Assembly: GCA_036386835.1 (NCBI GenBank)
Contig: DASVUX010000039.1
Coordinates: 38,227 to 102,226, forward strand
Origin: 2-12-FULL-35-15 sp036386835
Lineage (GTDB): Bacteria > Bacteroidota > Bacteroidia > 2-12-FULL-35-15
Direction of reading: 5' to 3'
Length of the DNA: 64,000 bases
Below, piece by piece: positions 52,495-60,739 of the stretch (positions are counted from its first letter, which is position 1; each line of letters starts with the position of its first letter). The translations under genes were made by a program, and so were the position numbers. The notes beneath the pieces were generated by a model. The model was given only the letters and a program-made list of their open reading frames with translations. It was not told where the DNA came from and made no database searches.

Positions 52495-52956
52495 TTACGG
52501 GGTTATTCTTCCGTGCTTTCGCCAGTACTTCTTTCCATAACTACAGAATATCTCTTCTCCTGTTTTTATATTTCTTGTAGCGATCAGGCATATGTTATTT
52601 CTTCCGTCTAATCCTATGCTGGAATTATTCTTGAAGGAAGAACCGGAAAGCCCTGAAGCATCATTTGCATATTTGGCAAAACAATCGGCATTCATGGAAT
52701 CCATCATTTTACCGTTAAGCATCGAAATAAAATACTGATCCTTTCCTTTCCGCATCCGCAGCTTTGCCTGTAAATCGGAAAGTACCTCTCCTTTGAAAAC
52801 CGCAATGATCTCTCCTCTGAAAATGTCAATCGCGGTTAATAAGCCATTGCCGGAGGAGGGCAGGCTTGAAACTTCAACAAAAAGGTAATCCGATTCTGCT
52901 GCATCGATCTGGTTGATATCTGTAGAAACTGTTTTCATTTTAGGGAGAATTTGCAT
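52495..52956 (-). CDS. SET domain-containing protein (lysine methyltransferase-like)
   Basis: 153 residues. The SET features are GNGLLTAIDIFRGEIIAVFKGE near residue 40 and C-terminal TGEEIFCSYGKKYW (E-x-x-Y/F-x-Y-G motif), with the usual pseudoknot NHxCxPN site reading YANDASG. This variation is common in short SET proteins. Members transfer methyl groups from SAM to protein lysines. Bacterial SET proteins may act on host or own proteins; no substrate is obvious. It is upstream of the DUF4268 gene on the same strand. Confidence 0.8.
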   Translation of the reverse strand: MQILPKMKTVSTDINQIDAAESDYLFVEVSSLPSSGNGLLTAIDIFRGEIIAVFKGEVLSDLQAKLRMRKGKDQYFISMLNGKMMDSMNADCFAKYANDASGLSGSSFKNNSSIGLDGRNNICLIATRNIKTGEEIFCSYGKKYWRKHGRITP

Positions 52957-53001
52957 AAAGATACCCTAAGCTCTTAATTGCAGGGAGGTTTTAAATATAA
53001 A

Positions 53002-53021
53002 AGACGGCTGACCAGCCGTCT
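53002..53021 (-). terminator. Hairpin downstream of the 45-aa gene
   Basis: AGACGGCT and AGCCGTCT pair perfectly around a GACC loop, 34 bp after the stop of the small gene; the T tract on the minus strand is imperfect. Confidence 0.55.
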
Positions 53022-53054
53022 CTTATTATCAAACCAAACTAAACTAAACAAAAA

Positions 53055-53192
53055 TTAATATCTTCTTTTATATGGATCCGGAACAGAGATCTTTTTTTCC
53101 AGCAATAGTGGTACTGTTTTCATGCTGAAGTGCCTGTGTAATCTTATCATCATAATTAAGTTCTTAAGTTTCTGTGCTAATGGAGTTCTCAT
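53055..53192 (-). CDS. Possible small basic protein, 45 aa
   Basis: Frame MRTPLAQKLKNLIMMIRLHR... ending SVPDPYKRRY, preceded by AT-rich DNA and followed by the hairpin at 53002-53021, so it has the outline of a real transcription unit. It is basic and lacks a signal peptide. It is too short for the usual gene cut-offs, which is why it is flagged. Confidence 0.4.
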   Translation of the reverse strand: MRTPLAQKLKNLIMMIRLHRHFSMKTVPLLLEKKISVPDPYKRRY

Positions 53193-53517
53193 GGATCGTT
53201 ATTTTTATAGTTATTTATTATTCTTCGCTTATCGCTTGTGTGAATATATAACGCGGTGTGTTTCCGTTTATTAAATTTCAATTCCCAAAAAATGTGAAAA
53301 AGCAGTGTTTTAGCTACTTTTTATGCCTTTTCAACGATTTTTCTGGGTGTTGCATTGATCCATTGTAATTTATCTGCCGGATTTCTTTCAAAGAATATAG
53401 GTTCAATATGACACTCAATCTAATTTCAACTCTCAGGGAATAATGGGGACAATGTGCATCAGACAAAAAAAGACAGCATCTCCGATGCTGTCTTTTAATT
53501 TATTTGAATAATAATTA
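53193..53517. other. Intergenic region
   Basis: 325 bases, AT-rich, with only the terminator at 53465-53497. No gene-like frame is seen. Confidence 0.5.
53465..53497. terminator. Terminator after the 115-aa gene
   Basis: AAAAGACAGCATC and GATGCTGTCTTTT form a perfect 13-bp stem with a TCC loop. Confidence 0.85.
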
Positions 53518-53865
53518 TTATTTCAACCTGTACTTGTCTTCAAGCTTGCCGTCATTTTTAAGTTGCTCGATCTTGCGTATATATCGCATCCGAAGCGCTT
53601 TATCTTCAAGCATCTGCATTTTCGACCGAAGTATTATTTCACCTTCTCCGTCAAGGAAAAATGCTTCATATTCAAGTAACTGTTGTTTTTCATCCAGCTG
53701 GTCAAACCATTTGTCATAGCTGGCTGCATCTTCAGAAAGATCATTCAGCTTTTGCTGTACCTTTCCTGGTAACATACTGAATTTTAATCTTTTCAACTGC
53801 CTTGGATCGTGTGCCGGCAGTATAGTATGTTCATCTTTTTCTGGTGTTCCGCCTGTGTTGTTCAT
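53518..53865 (-). CDS. Hypothetical protein, 115 aa
   Basis: No family recognised. It is highly charged and helical, likely a coiled coil (KVQQKLNDLSEDAASYDKWFDQLDEKQQLLEYEAFFLDGEGEIIL...). No signal peptide or membrane segment. It has a terminator directly downstream, so the unit is well defined. Confidence 0.6.
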   Translation of the reverse strand: MNNTGGTPEKDEHTILPAHDPRQLKRLKFSMLPGKVQQKLNDLSEDAASYDKWFDQLDEKQQLLEYEAFFLDGEGEIILRSKMQMLEDKALRMRYIRKIEQLKNDGKLEDKYRLK

Positions 53866-54043
53866 GATAATAATAAAACGTAAAGCGCCTGCTCTTATTA
53901 CTTTTTATCGTGTTAACTGATGTTAAAAAACAACACTGTGAGAATTATTTTTCTTGGAAGGCCCCGGCAGGATAAATAGGCTCACTGGCACATTTTTAAA
54001 GTTGTTCAGCCCAGTATATTATTAACTCTAAAACTCTAAAACA

Positions 54044-54586
54044 ATGACAAAAAACACTTTATTCAATTTATTCGCTGCCGGAAGCTTTGCCGTATTCACA
54101 TTATCAGCATGCTCAACAGGAAATGAAACAACAGATTCGGACTCTACAGGATCGACCGGCTCTACAAGCAACACTGAAACCACTACAGGATCAACAAGCA
54201 TGACAAGCGGTACTACAGGATCAACAAGCGGTACAGACTATAATGAGAATACCACTAACGGGACCACTGATGCAACCACAAACGGAACCGGCTCTACAAG
54301 CGGAACCGGTACTACCAGCTCTACAAGTTCTACAAGATCCGATGGAATGACTACCAGCTCTACAAGCACTACAATGACAACCGGGAATACAGGAACTACC
54401 AGCTCAACCGGTACTACCTCAACAACCAGCAGTACAAGCTCAACCAATTCAACAGGCTCAACCAGCATGACAGGTTCAACCAGCGGAACAGGAACTACAA
54501 GCTCAACCAGCTCCACACGCTCTACCGGATCTACAGGTACAACAAGTGTAACAGGAACAACCGGCACAAGCTCTACTACATATTAA
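54044..54586 (+). CDS. Ser/Thr/Gly low-complexity lipoprotein
   Basis: 180 residues. A signal peptide with lipobox (FTLSAC, Cys at about residue 23) is followed by an almost pure Ser/Thr/Gly stretch with recurrent TGSTSGTGTTSSTSSTRS-like units, rare Asn, Asp and Met. Only the lipobox and composition give information: a surface-exposed, probably glycosylated, disordered spacer or slime-like protein. The DNA is repeat-rich and prone to slippage, so the length may vary between strains. Confidence 0.7.
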   Translation: MTKNTLFNLFAAGSFAVFTLSACSTGNETTDSDSTGSTGSTSNTETTTGSTSMTSGTTGSTSGTDYNENTTNGTTDATTNGTGSTSGTGTTSSTSSTRSDGMTTSSTSTTMTTGNTGTTSSTGTTSTTSSTSSTNSTGSTSMTGSTSGTGTTSSTSSTRSTGSTGTTSVTGTTGTSSTTY

Positions 54587-54603
54587 TCATCTGAACTAAA
54601 TTT

Positions 54604-55419
54604 ATGTCAACTAAAAAAACCGCGCTTATCACCGGAGCTACGAGTGGAATAGGATATGAACTTGCAAAATTATTTGCAGCTGACGGGTATGATCTCGTTA
54701 TTGTTTCCCGTGATCAGGGTGAGTTGGATCTCACCTCCCAGGAACTGGAAGGTACATATAAAATTAATGTTGTAACCCTGGCACGGGACCTTTTTGATCC
54801 TGAAAATGCCTTCGATGTTTACAATGAAGTAAAGAACAGGAACCTGGATATTGATGTGCTTGTAAACAATGCGGGCCACGGCCATTATGGGGAATTTATT
54901 GATACCGATTTGAGGAAAGAACTGGATATAATTCAATTGAACATTTCAAGTCTTGTTGTATTAACCAAGCTTTTCCTTTTAGATATGGTTCAGCGGGGCA
55001 ACGGGAAAATTCTTAATACATCTTCTGTTGCAAGTAAGTTCCCGGGCCCCTGGCAATCTGTATATCATGGAACGAAAGCCTTTGTTCAATCATTTACAGA
55101 AGCCGTTCGTGAAGAGGTAAAAGACAAAGGAGTTTCTGTAACAGCGCTGCTACCCGGGGTTACCGACACCGACTTTTTCAGGAAAGCTGGAATGCAGTCA
55201 TCCAAAGTGGTGGAGGATGAAAGCCAGATGGCGCACCCTGCCGATGTCGCCAAGGATGGGTATGACGCATTAATGGAAGGACGAGACATGGTCATCTCAG
55301 GATTGAAGAATAAAGTCCAGGTTGCCATGAGCGCAGTAACATCTGATGAAACGTTAGCGGCAAAAACTGCAAAACAGCAGGAACCCGTTGATCATGACAA
55401 AAAAGAAAATGATAAATAA
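54604..55419 (+). CDS. Short-chain dehydrogenase/reductase
   Basis: 271 residues. Classical SDR: NAD(P) motif TGATSGIGYELAKLF, NNAGHGHYGEF, catalytic Ser in NTSSVASKFPGPWQSVYHGTKAF with YxxxK (Y-H-G-T-K). The C-terminal 30 residues are polar and acidic (KQQEPVDHDKKEN) beyond the usual fold. Substrate unknown. It is 17 bp downstream of the lipoprotein gene on the same strand, and a hairpin separates it from the next gene. Confidence 0.88.
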   Translation: MSTKKTALITGATSGIGYELAKLFAADGYDLVIVSRDQGELDLTSQELEGTYKINVVTLARDLFDPENAFDVYNEVKNRNLDIDVLVNNAGHGHYGEFIDTDLRKELDIIQLNISSLVVLTKLFLLDMVQRGNGKILNTSSVASKFPGPWQSVYHGTKAFVQSFTEAVREEVKDKGVSVTALLPGVTDTDFFRKAGMQSSKVVEDESQMAHPADVAKDGYDALMEGRDMVISGLKNKVQVAMSAVTSDETLAAKTAKQQEPVDHDKKENDK

Positions 55420-55428
55420 TTAAAATTC

Positions 55429-55455
55429 AACGGCTGTTCAAGGACAGCCGTTGTT
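55429..55455 (+). terminator. Hairpin after the SDR gene
   Basis: AACGGCTGT and ACAGCCGTT pair perfectly with a 6-nt loop, followed by GTTATTT, a weak T tract. It argues against the TTG at 55451 as a start. Confidence 0.65.
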
Positions 55456-55465
55456 ATTTCCTCCA

Positions 55466-55861
55466 ATGAAGCTGATGGTAAATAAAGTCCTAGTTGCGCA
55501 GGGAATCTATTATTCCCTTACAGCTCTTTGGCCTTTAGTTCATATCGAAAGCTTTATGTTCATTACGGGTCCGAAGCATGATATCTGGCTTGTTAAAACA
55601 GTAGGAATCCTCCTCCTGTGCAGTGGTATTTCTTTTATGATTAGCGGTTGTGGAAAGAATCGCCCGGAAAATGCAATCCTCTTCCTGGCCTTGTCTGAAG
55701 CGATAGGTATGACTTACGTAGATACTTATTATTCACTTACTGATACTATAAGCAGCATTTACCTCGCTGATGCCATAGCTGAGATAATACTCATTATGCT
55801 TATAATTATTTATTACCCGCATAATTTACATAGTAATGATCGTGAAAAAAAATTCCGCTGA
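55466..55861 (+). CDS. Small polytopic membrane protein
   Basis: 131 residues from MKLMVNKVLVAQGIYY, chosen because the earlier TTG lies inside the hairpin. Four hydrophobic segments are visible (YYSLTALWPLVHI, LVKTVGILLLCSGISFMISG, AILFLALSEAIGMTYV and IAEIILIMLIIIYY). No family motif is recognised. The 3' end overlaps the next gene by 26 bp, so they are coupled. Confidence 0.62.
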   Translation: MKLMVNKVLVAQGIYYSLTALWPLVHIESFMFITGPKHDIWLVKTVGILLLCSGISFMISGCGKNRPENAILFLALSEAIGMTYVDTYYSLTDTISSIYLADAIAEIILIMLIIIYYPHNLHSNDREKKFR

Positions 55862-56186
55862 ATTCAAAGCGGTGAGGGAGCTTGTAAATGATTACCAGGA
55901 TAATAAGAACCGGAAGAAATTTATCCGGATGTACTCATTGAAACCTGCTGAGCCCCTGGAAAATAAGATCTTATTAGGAAAACCTGCAACCGGCGGTGAA
56001 ATGCTGTATGACATTAATTATGACACAGTAGTATTTAACCTGCTGGATGCCAAACATAAATTATTCAGGGATGAAAGCTCCGGAATCTACTATTTTAAAC
56101 CCTCTTCAAAAAGCAACTTCAAAGAATCCCCGTTTGATTTTACCGGGAAACTCAAAAAAGAATTAAAGGCAGTTATAAAGGACTGA
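55836..56186 (+). CDS. Hypothetical protein, 116 aa
   Basis: Starts inside the end of the small membrane gene. It is a soluble, Lys-rich protein with no membrane segment or known motif (KAVRELVNDYQDNKNRKKFIRMYSL, YDINYDTVVFNLLDAKHKLFRD, YYFKPSSKSNFKE). The overlap suggests it works with the upstream membrane protein. Confidence 0.58.
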   Translation: MIVKKNSAEFKAVRELVNDYQDNKNRKKFIRMYSLKPAEPLENKILLGKPATGGEMLYDINYDTVVFNLLDAKHKLFRDESSGIYYFKPSSKSNFKESPFDFTGKLKKELKAVIKD

Positions 56187-56238
56187 GGTGAGGTCCCATT
56201 TGTAAAACACTTTATATATAGTGCTTGATACAAGTGAA

Positions 56239-56508
56239 TTAAATAATGTCTTCATCGAATCTGACTAATTCTGTTATATCTATATTTTCTAAATAACGGT
56301 CCAATGTATGTGGATCCTCCACCAGGCGGATATCTTCAATCCTGTTGAACACAATTGAATAAATCACCTCGATCAGCTGGCCTTCTAATGCGTATAACCA
56401 GGTTTCATGGTCCAGAGCCTCATATGACATTGCGAACTCCCCTTTTTTCATCAACAGCTCGATCTTCTCTTCGATAGACTGGAGCGTATATATTACGTGC
56501 GGTTTCAT
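56239..56508 (-). CDS. Hypothetical protein, 89 aa
   Basis: No family recognised. It is acidic and helical (YTLQSIEEKIELLMKKGEFAMSYEALDHETWLYALEGQL), without signal peptide. Its 3' end faces the 116-aa gene. Reality is moderately supported by an uninterrupted frame and sensible composition. Confidence 0.5.
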   Translation of the reverse strand: MKPHVIYTLQSIEEKIELLMKKGEFAMSYEALDHETWLYALEGQLIEVIYSIVFNRIEDIRLVEDPHTLDRYLENIDITELVRFDEDII

Positions 56509-56847
56509 GGCTAATGTTTTTTTAGTAAAGTTACAGCCGTGTCAGGCGCTTATGGAGCTTATTTCGGTAAACGGAAACAAGAGAGGCTATTTGATCATTT
56601 TTCAGGTCTGAGTAATAGGGGTTTCAATAAAATCAACGGCTAGAAACCAACAGGCCTTCCTGGAGTATTCCATTAGGATTATCTGAAAACAATATCACCG
56701 AAATAAATAACCTACTAAAATCCAGTCAATTACCACAAAATCGCACGCCCACACCCCAATTTGGGTTGAGTATATTACCTGGTTTTTTACTATTATTTTT
56801 GAATCATCCGCTCTACTTTTAACGTATCAGAGTAAAAACGCATCCTC
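56509..56847. other. Promoter region between divergent genes
   Basis: 339 bases without a gene. It contains TATTTTTG (56794-56801), a -7 box fit, 47 bp before the ATG at 56848; no other structure is seen. Confidence 0.5.
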
Positions 56848-58212
56848 ATGAAAAAAATCATTACACTATTACTCACACTCGCTCTTAGCCTGCAGATCGC
56901 TTTAAATGCACAGCCTTCATGGACTTCCGTAGGATCAGGCCTTAATCTGCCCGTTCAGTCATTTGTTCATGACACAACCAATAACGTGCTGTATGCCGGT
57001 GGGGTATTCTCACTTGGCGGATGGCTGCCTTCTCTTGGAATAGCCAAATGGGATGGATCAAGCTGGTCACCTGTTGGTGGCGGTATCCTTTCCGGGGTTG
57101 GTATTTCCAGCATGGTAATGCGGAATGGAAAACTAATAGTGGGAGGAACATTTTCTTCTATCGGAGGTATTCTTTCAAAAAATATTGCCGAATGGAACGG
57201 ACTGATCTGGTCACCTCTTGGGTCTGGTTTCGACTATACAGGCGCGACAACAGTCAGCACCCTTACAATCTACAACGGGGACCTTTATGCTGCCGGTTCA
57301 TTTACCATTTCCGGCCTGAACACGGTCAATCACATAGCAAAATGGAGCGGTACCCAATGGCTTCCCCTTGGTACCGGTGTAAATGGCCCGGTTGCAGCAA
57401 TGCATGTATTTAATGGGGAATTATATGTGGGAGGAACATTTACAAATGCAGGCGGAATCCTGGTGAAGAACATAGCCAGATGGGATGGCTCTCAATGGTC
57501 AGATGTTGGCGGAGGCCTGGAATATACCGGTGCCACAACTGTAAGCACCTTTAAAGAATTTAACGGGGAGCTCTACGCAGGAGGCCGTTTTAATATTGCA
57601 GGAAATACTTCAGTAAATAATATTGCGAAATGGAATGGCGCAGCCTGGTCGGACGTTGGCGGTGGGCTTGATTATACCGGGGCGACCACCGTAAGCACAC
57701 TTACTATTTACAATAACAATCTTGTTGCCGGAGGAATATTTACCGATGCCGGAGGAGTTGCCGTGAGTAATATCGCGAAATGGGACGGTACCGTGTGGAG
57801 CACACTTGGTTCAGGAATGAACTCAGCAATATTTGCTCTCGAAGCTTATGACGGGAAGCTCTTTGCCGGCGGATCCTTCTTATTTGCAGGCGGATCTTTA
57901 ATCCCTTTCGTAGCCAAATGGGGACCTAGATTAAGATCATCCGAATCAGCTGATAATGCTGAATCAATAATTTCACCGAACCCTGTTAAAAGCAGCGGGA
58001 TGGTTAAGCTCAACATTAACCTGGCGGAATATAAAGCCAGCTCATATAATTTCCGGATTTATGATGTTTCAGGCCGCCTAGTAAATGAGGTAAGGAATAT
58101 CCAGTCTGAATTCTATTTTGACCGGAAGAACATGGCGCCCGGGGCATACTTTTATAAGATAGTAACCGGTGAAGAGAAACAAGTCCAGGAGGGCAAGCTA
58201 CTTGTAGAATAA
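56848..58212 (+). CDS. T9SS-secreted repeat protein (beta-propeller-like)
   Basis: 454 residues. A signal peptide (MKKIITLLLTLALSLQIALNAQ) precedes about seven repeats of the pattern W..VGGGL.YTGATTVSTL..YNG.LYAGG.F..AG...V.NIAKWDG, likely blades of a propeller. Some blades are almost identical in DNA, so recent duplication is likely. The last 90 residues form a T9SS type A sorting domain (ISPNPVKSSGMVKLNI, FRIYDVSGRLVNEVR, MAPGAYFYKIVTGEE). It should be exported and cell-surface associated. The ligand is unknown. Confidence 0.87.
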   Translation: MKKIITLLLTLALSLQIALNAQPSWTSVGSGLNLPVQSFVHDTTNNVLYAGGVFSLGGWLPSLGIAKWDGSSWSPVGGGILSGVGISSMVMRNGKLIVGGTFSSIGGILSKNIAEWNGLIWSPLGSGFDYTGATTVSTLTIYNGDLYAAGSFTISGLNTVNHIAKWSGTQWLPLGTGVNGPVAAMHVFNGELYVGGTFTNAGGILVKNIARWDGSQWSDVGGGLEYTGATTVSTFKEFNGELYAGGRFNIAGNTSVNNIAKWNGAAWSDVGGGLDYTGATTVSTLTIYNNNLVAGGIFTDAGGVAVSNIAKWDGTVWSTLGSGMNSAIFALEAYDGKLFAGGSFLFAGGSLIPFVAKWGPRLRSSESADNAESIISPNPVKSSGMVKLNINLAEYKASSYNFRIYDVSGRLVNEVRNIQSEFYFDRKNMAPGAYFYKIVTGEEKQVQEGKLLVE

Positions 58213-58254
58213 TACAGCGTGACTCTTTTCCACCCCCTGAGAAACGCTTCTAAG

Positions 58255-58283
58255 AACGTGCTGGCAACAACACGTTTTTTTTA
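58255..58283 (+). terminator. Terminator after the T9SS repeat gene
   Basis: AACGTG and CACGTT pair with additional TG/CA pairing inside the loop, then eight T. The stem is short but the T run is strong. Confidence 0.6.
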
Positions 58284-58340
58284 TGCGGATTAAAAATTAA
58301 ATTAAGCGTTTATCAAACGGGTAAGCCCGGTTTTATTGAG

Positions 58341-58348
58341 TAAATTTG
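58341..58348 (+). promoter_or_regulatory. -7 promoter box (TAAATTTG) before the helicase gene
   Basis: TAAATTTG fits TAnnTTTG and lies 17 bp before the ATG at 58366; it supports this start over the TTG at 58336, which lies upstream of the promoter. Confidence 0.6.
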
Positions 58349-58365
58349 CAGTGTTCAAATCTGCC

Positions 58366-60621
58366 ATGCCTGTTACAACAATAGAAAATTCAATAGCTGC
58401 AATTGCTTCACGGTTCATTAATAACACCGGCAAAAACATATTCCTTACCGGGAAAGCGGGTACAGGAAAAACTACTTTCCTGAAGTATATAATCAAAAAC
58501 ACATACAAGAACGCGGTTATTGTAGCGCCTACAGGCATTGCAGCCATCAACGCAGGTGGAGTGACTATCCATTCGCTCTTCCAGCTCCCGTTCGGAGCTT
58601 TTATCCCATCGCGTGAAGCAACTGCATTTCATGAGCACACGCGTGTGAATACCCCTACAACCCTCTTTAAAGGCTTACAGTTGAATGCGACAAAACGCAG
58701 GCTTCTCCAGGAACTTGAGCTCCTGATCATAGATGAAGTGAGTATGCTTCGTGCCGATCTCCTGGACGCGATGGACCTTGTCCTGAAAAGCGTCAGGAAA
58801 AAGAATCATTTACCATTCGGGGGTGTCCAGCTGTTGTTCATCGGTGACCTCCTGCAATTGCCCCCGGTGGTTAAAGACGATGAATGGCAGTTCATGAAAA
58901 AATACTACCGTACTGCTTTTTTCTTTGATGCCAAGGTATTGCAGCAAAATAAACCATTATACATTGAACTTGATAAAATCTACCGCCAGGCGGATGATTC
59001 ATTTATCGGGATACTCAATAACCTGAGGACAAATAATGTTACTAAAAACGATATTGACATACTTAACAGTTATTACAAACCGGGATTCAAACCCCGCCCG
59101 GAAGACAACTACATTCATCTGACAACGCATAACAGCAAAGCAGACACACTTAACCGGGAGTCGCTCCAAAGATTAGGAGAACGGTCTTACTTTTTCAAGG
59201 CTGAAGTAACCGGTGATTTTAATGATTCTGCATACCCTGTTGAAGCGAACATGGAATTAAAAAAAGGCGCACAGGTAATGTTCATTAAAAATGACCCGAC
59301 CGGTGCCCAGCGCTTTTTTAACGGCAGGATCGGGATCATCTCCGAGATCTCGGAAAAAGACATTATGGTGAACTTTAATGATGGGACAAAACCTATCCTC
59401 CTTGAAAAGTATGAATGGGAACATATAAAGTACACGCTAAATGAAACCACTAACGAAATAGAAGAAAAGGTCACCGGTACATTTTCCCAATACCCGGTGC
59501 GGCTGGCCTGGGCCATCACTGTGCATAAAAGCCAGGGCCTGACGTTCTCCAAAGCAATCATCGATATCGGAGGCGCTTTTGCCCCGGGACAGGTATATGT
59601 AGCCCTTTCCAGGTTAACTTCCCTTGAAGGGCTGGTGCTCTCCTCTCCTATTAATGTCAGCAGCCTGAATGTCGACACCAGCATTGCAGAATACTCGAAC
59701 TCGAAGGACAGTATTGAAAAGCTGGACCATCTTTTTGAAGAAGAATCCCATTCATTCTTCAGAAATTACATCATGGAATGCTTTAATTTTTCTTCCCTGG
59801 TCCACGCGTTCAAAATGCATATGGAAAGCTATCAGAAAGATGAGCAGAGATCGGCAAAGCAAAAACATTTCAACTGGGCTTCGGAAATGTCCGGGGAAAT
59901 TGAAAGCATTAAGCTCACAGCCGATAAGTTTCTTAACCAGCTGAACCAGATCTTCGGGCTGAAGCAACATGATTACAAACAGCAATTATTTACAAGGATA
60001 ACTGCAGCACGGAACCATTTCGCCCCGCTGCTGAAATCTGCTTCTAAAAAAATACTCGCACACATTGAACTGCTGCGACCTGAAAAAAAGGTAAAAACCT
60101 ACCTTGAAGAATTGGCAGAACTTGATGCCTTAATTTTCAAACAGGTCCAGCAGCTGAATAAAGCCGAATCCATGGCTGGATCTGCTTCAGAAGACCTTGA
60201 ATTCTCAAAAGAAAAGATCAACGCTTCCGCTGAGAACCAGGAACGGGCCGCACAATTGGAGGAATCACCATTGCCCCTCAAGGCGAAACGTGAAAAAGGG
60301 AAAAAGAAAGAAAAGAAGGAGAAGCCGGATACAAAAAAGATCAGCTACGATCTTTACAAAGAAGGTAAAACGATTGAAGATATCGCCAAAGAACGCGGCA
60401 TGGCTTTCACCACCATTGAGGGTCATCTTGCATATTATGCAGGATTGGGATTGATCGATGTGAAGCAATTTGTCAGCGAAGAAAAGATCAGCAACATCAT
60501 CACTGTTTCGAAGAGCCTTGACACCACTCTCTTCGGACCGATCAAGCAATCGCTTGGTGAAGATTATACATATTCCGAGATCCGCTTTGCAATGGCCTGG
60601 TATGAAAACTCCAAGAAGTAA
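58366..60621 (+). CDS. PIF1-like SF1 helicase with C-terminal HTH domain
   Basis: 751 residues from MPVTTIENSIAAIAS. Walker A GKAGTGKTTFL is near residue 30, DEVSMLRADLLDAMD (Walker B) near 125, FGGVQLLFIGDLLQLPPVV follows, and the SF1 motif VHKSQGLTF is near 380. The C-terminal 100 residues hold a helix-turn-helix region (SYDLYKEGKTIEDIAKERGMAFTTIEGHLAYYAGLGL) after a Lys-rich linker. PIF1-type helicases unwind DNA during replication and repair. Its start at 58366 is decided by the -7 box. Confidence 0.9.
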   Translation: MPVTTIENSIAAIASRFINNTGKNIFLTGKAGTGKTTFLKYIIKNTYKNAVIVAPTGIAAINAGGVTIHSLFQLPFGAFIPSREATAFHEHTRVNTPTTLFKGLQLNATKRRLLQELELLIIDEVSMLRADLLDAMDLVLKSVRKKNHLPFGGVQLLFIGDLLQLPPVVKDDEWQFMKKYYRTAFFFDAKVLQQNKPLYIELDKIYRQADDSFIGILNNLRTNNVTKNDIDILNSYYKPGFKPRPEDNYIHLTTHNSKADTLNRESLQRLGERSYFFKAEVTGDFNDSAYPVEANMELKKGAQVMFIKNDPTGAQRFFNGRIGIISEISEKDIMVNFNDGTKPILLEKYEWEHIKYTLNETTNEIEEKVTGTFSQYPVRLAWAITVHKSQGLTFSKAIIDIGGAFAPGQVYVALSRLTSLEGLVLSSPINVSSLNVDTSIAEYSNSKDSIEKLDHLFEEESHSFFRNYIMECFNFSSLVHAFKMHMESYQKDEQRSAKQKHFNWASEMSGEIESIKLTADKFLNQLNQIFGLKQHDYKQQLFTRITAARNHFAPLLKSASKKILAHIELLRPEKKVKTYLEELAELDALIFKQVQQLNKAESMAGSASEDLEFSKEKINASAENQERAAQLEESPLPLKAKREKGKKKEKKEKPDTKKISYDLYKEGKTIEDIAKERGMAFTTIEGHLAYYAGLGLIDVKQFVSEEKISNIITVSKSLDTTLFGPIKQSLGEDYTYSEIRFAMAWYENSKK

Positions 60622-60706
60622 TGATCCCGATTCTTATCATCCGCTGCAAAAATAACTTGCCGCTCTCGAGCCTATAACGGCCGGATGGTTTCCTCATTTT
60701 TTTCAT

Positions 60707-60714
60707 TATATTTG
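60707..60714 (+). promoter_or_regulatory. -7 promoter box (TATATTTG) before the POT transporter
   Basis: TATATTTG fits TAnnTTTG and lies 25 bp upstream of the ATG at 60740. Confidence 0.6.
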
Positions 60715-60739
60715 AGATTGAACAAATAAAAGAAAAAAT

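Noticed and set aside
54238..54567. 109-codon minus-strand frame of Val/Pro/Leu/Glu repeats opposite the Ser/Thr-rich lipoprotein
   Set aside because: Its repeat sequence is the direct mirror of the Thr/Ser codons on the other strand; no start region or independent evidence.
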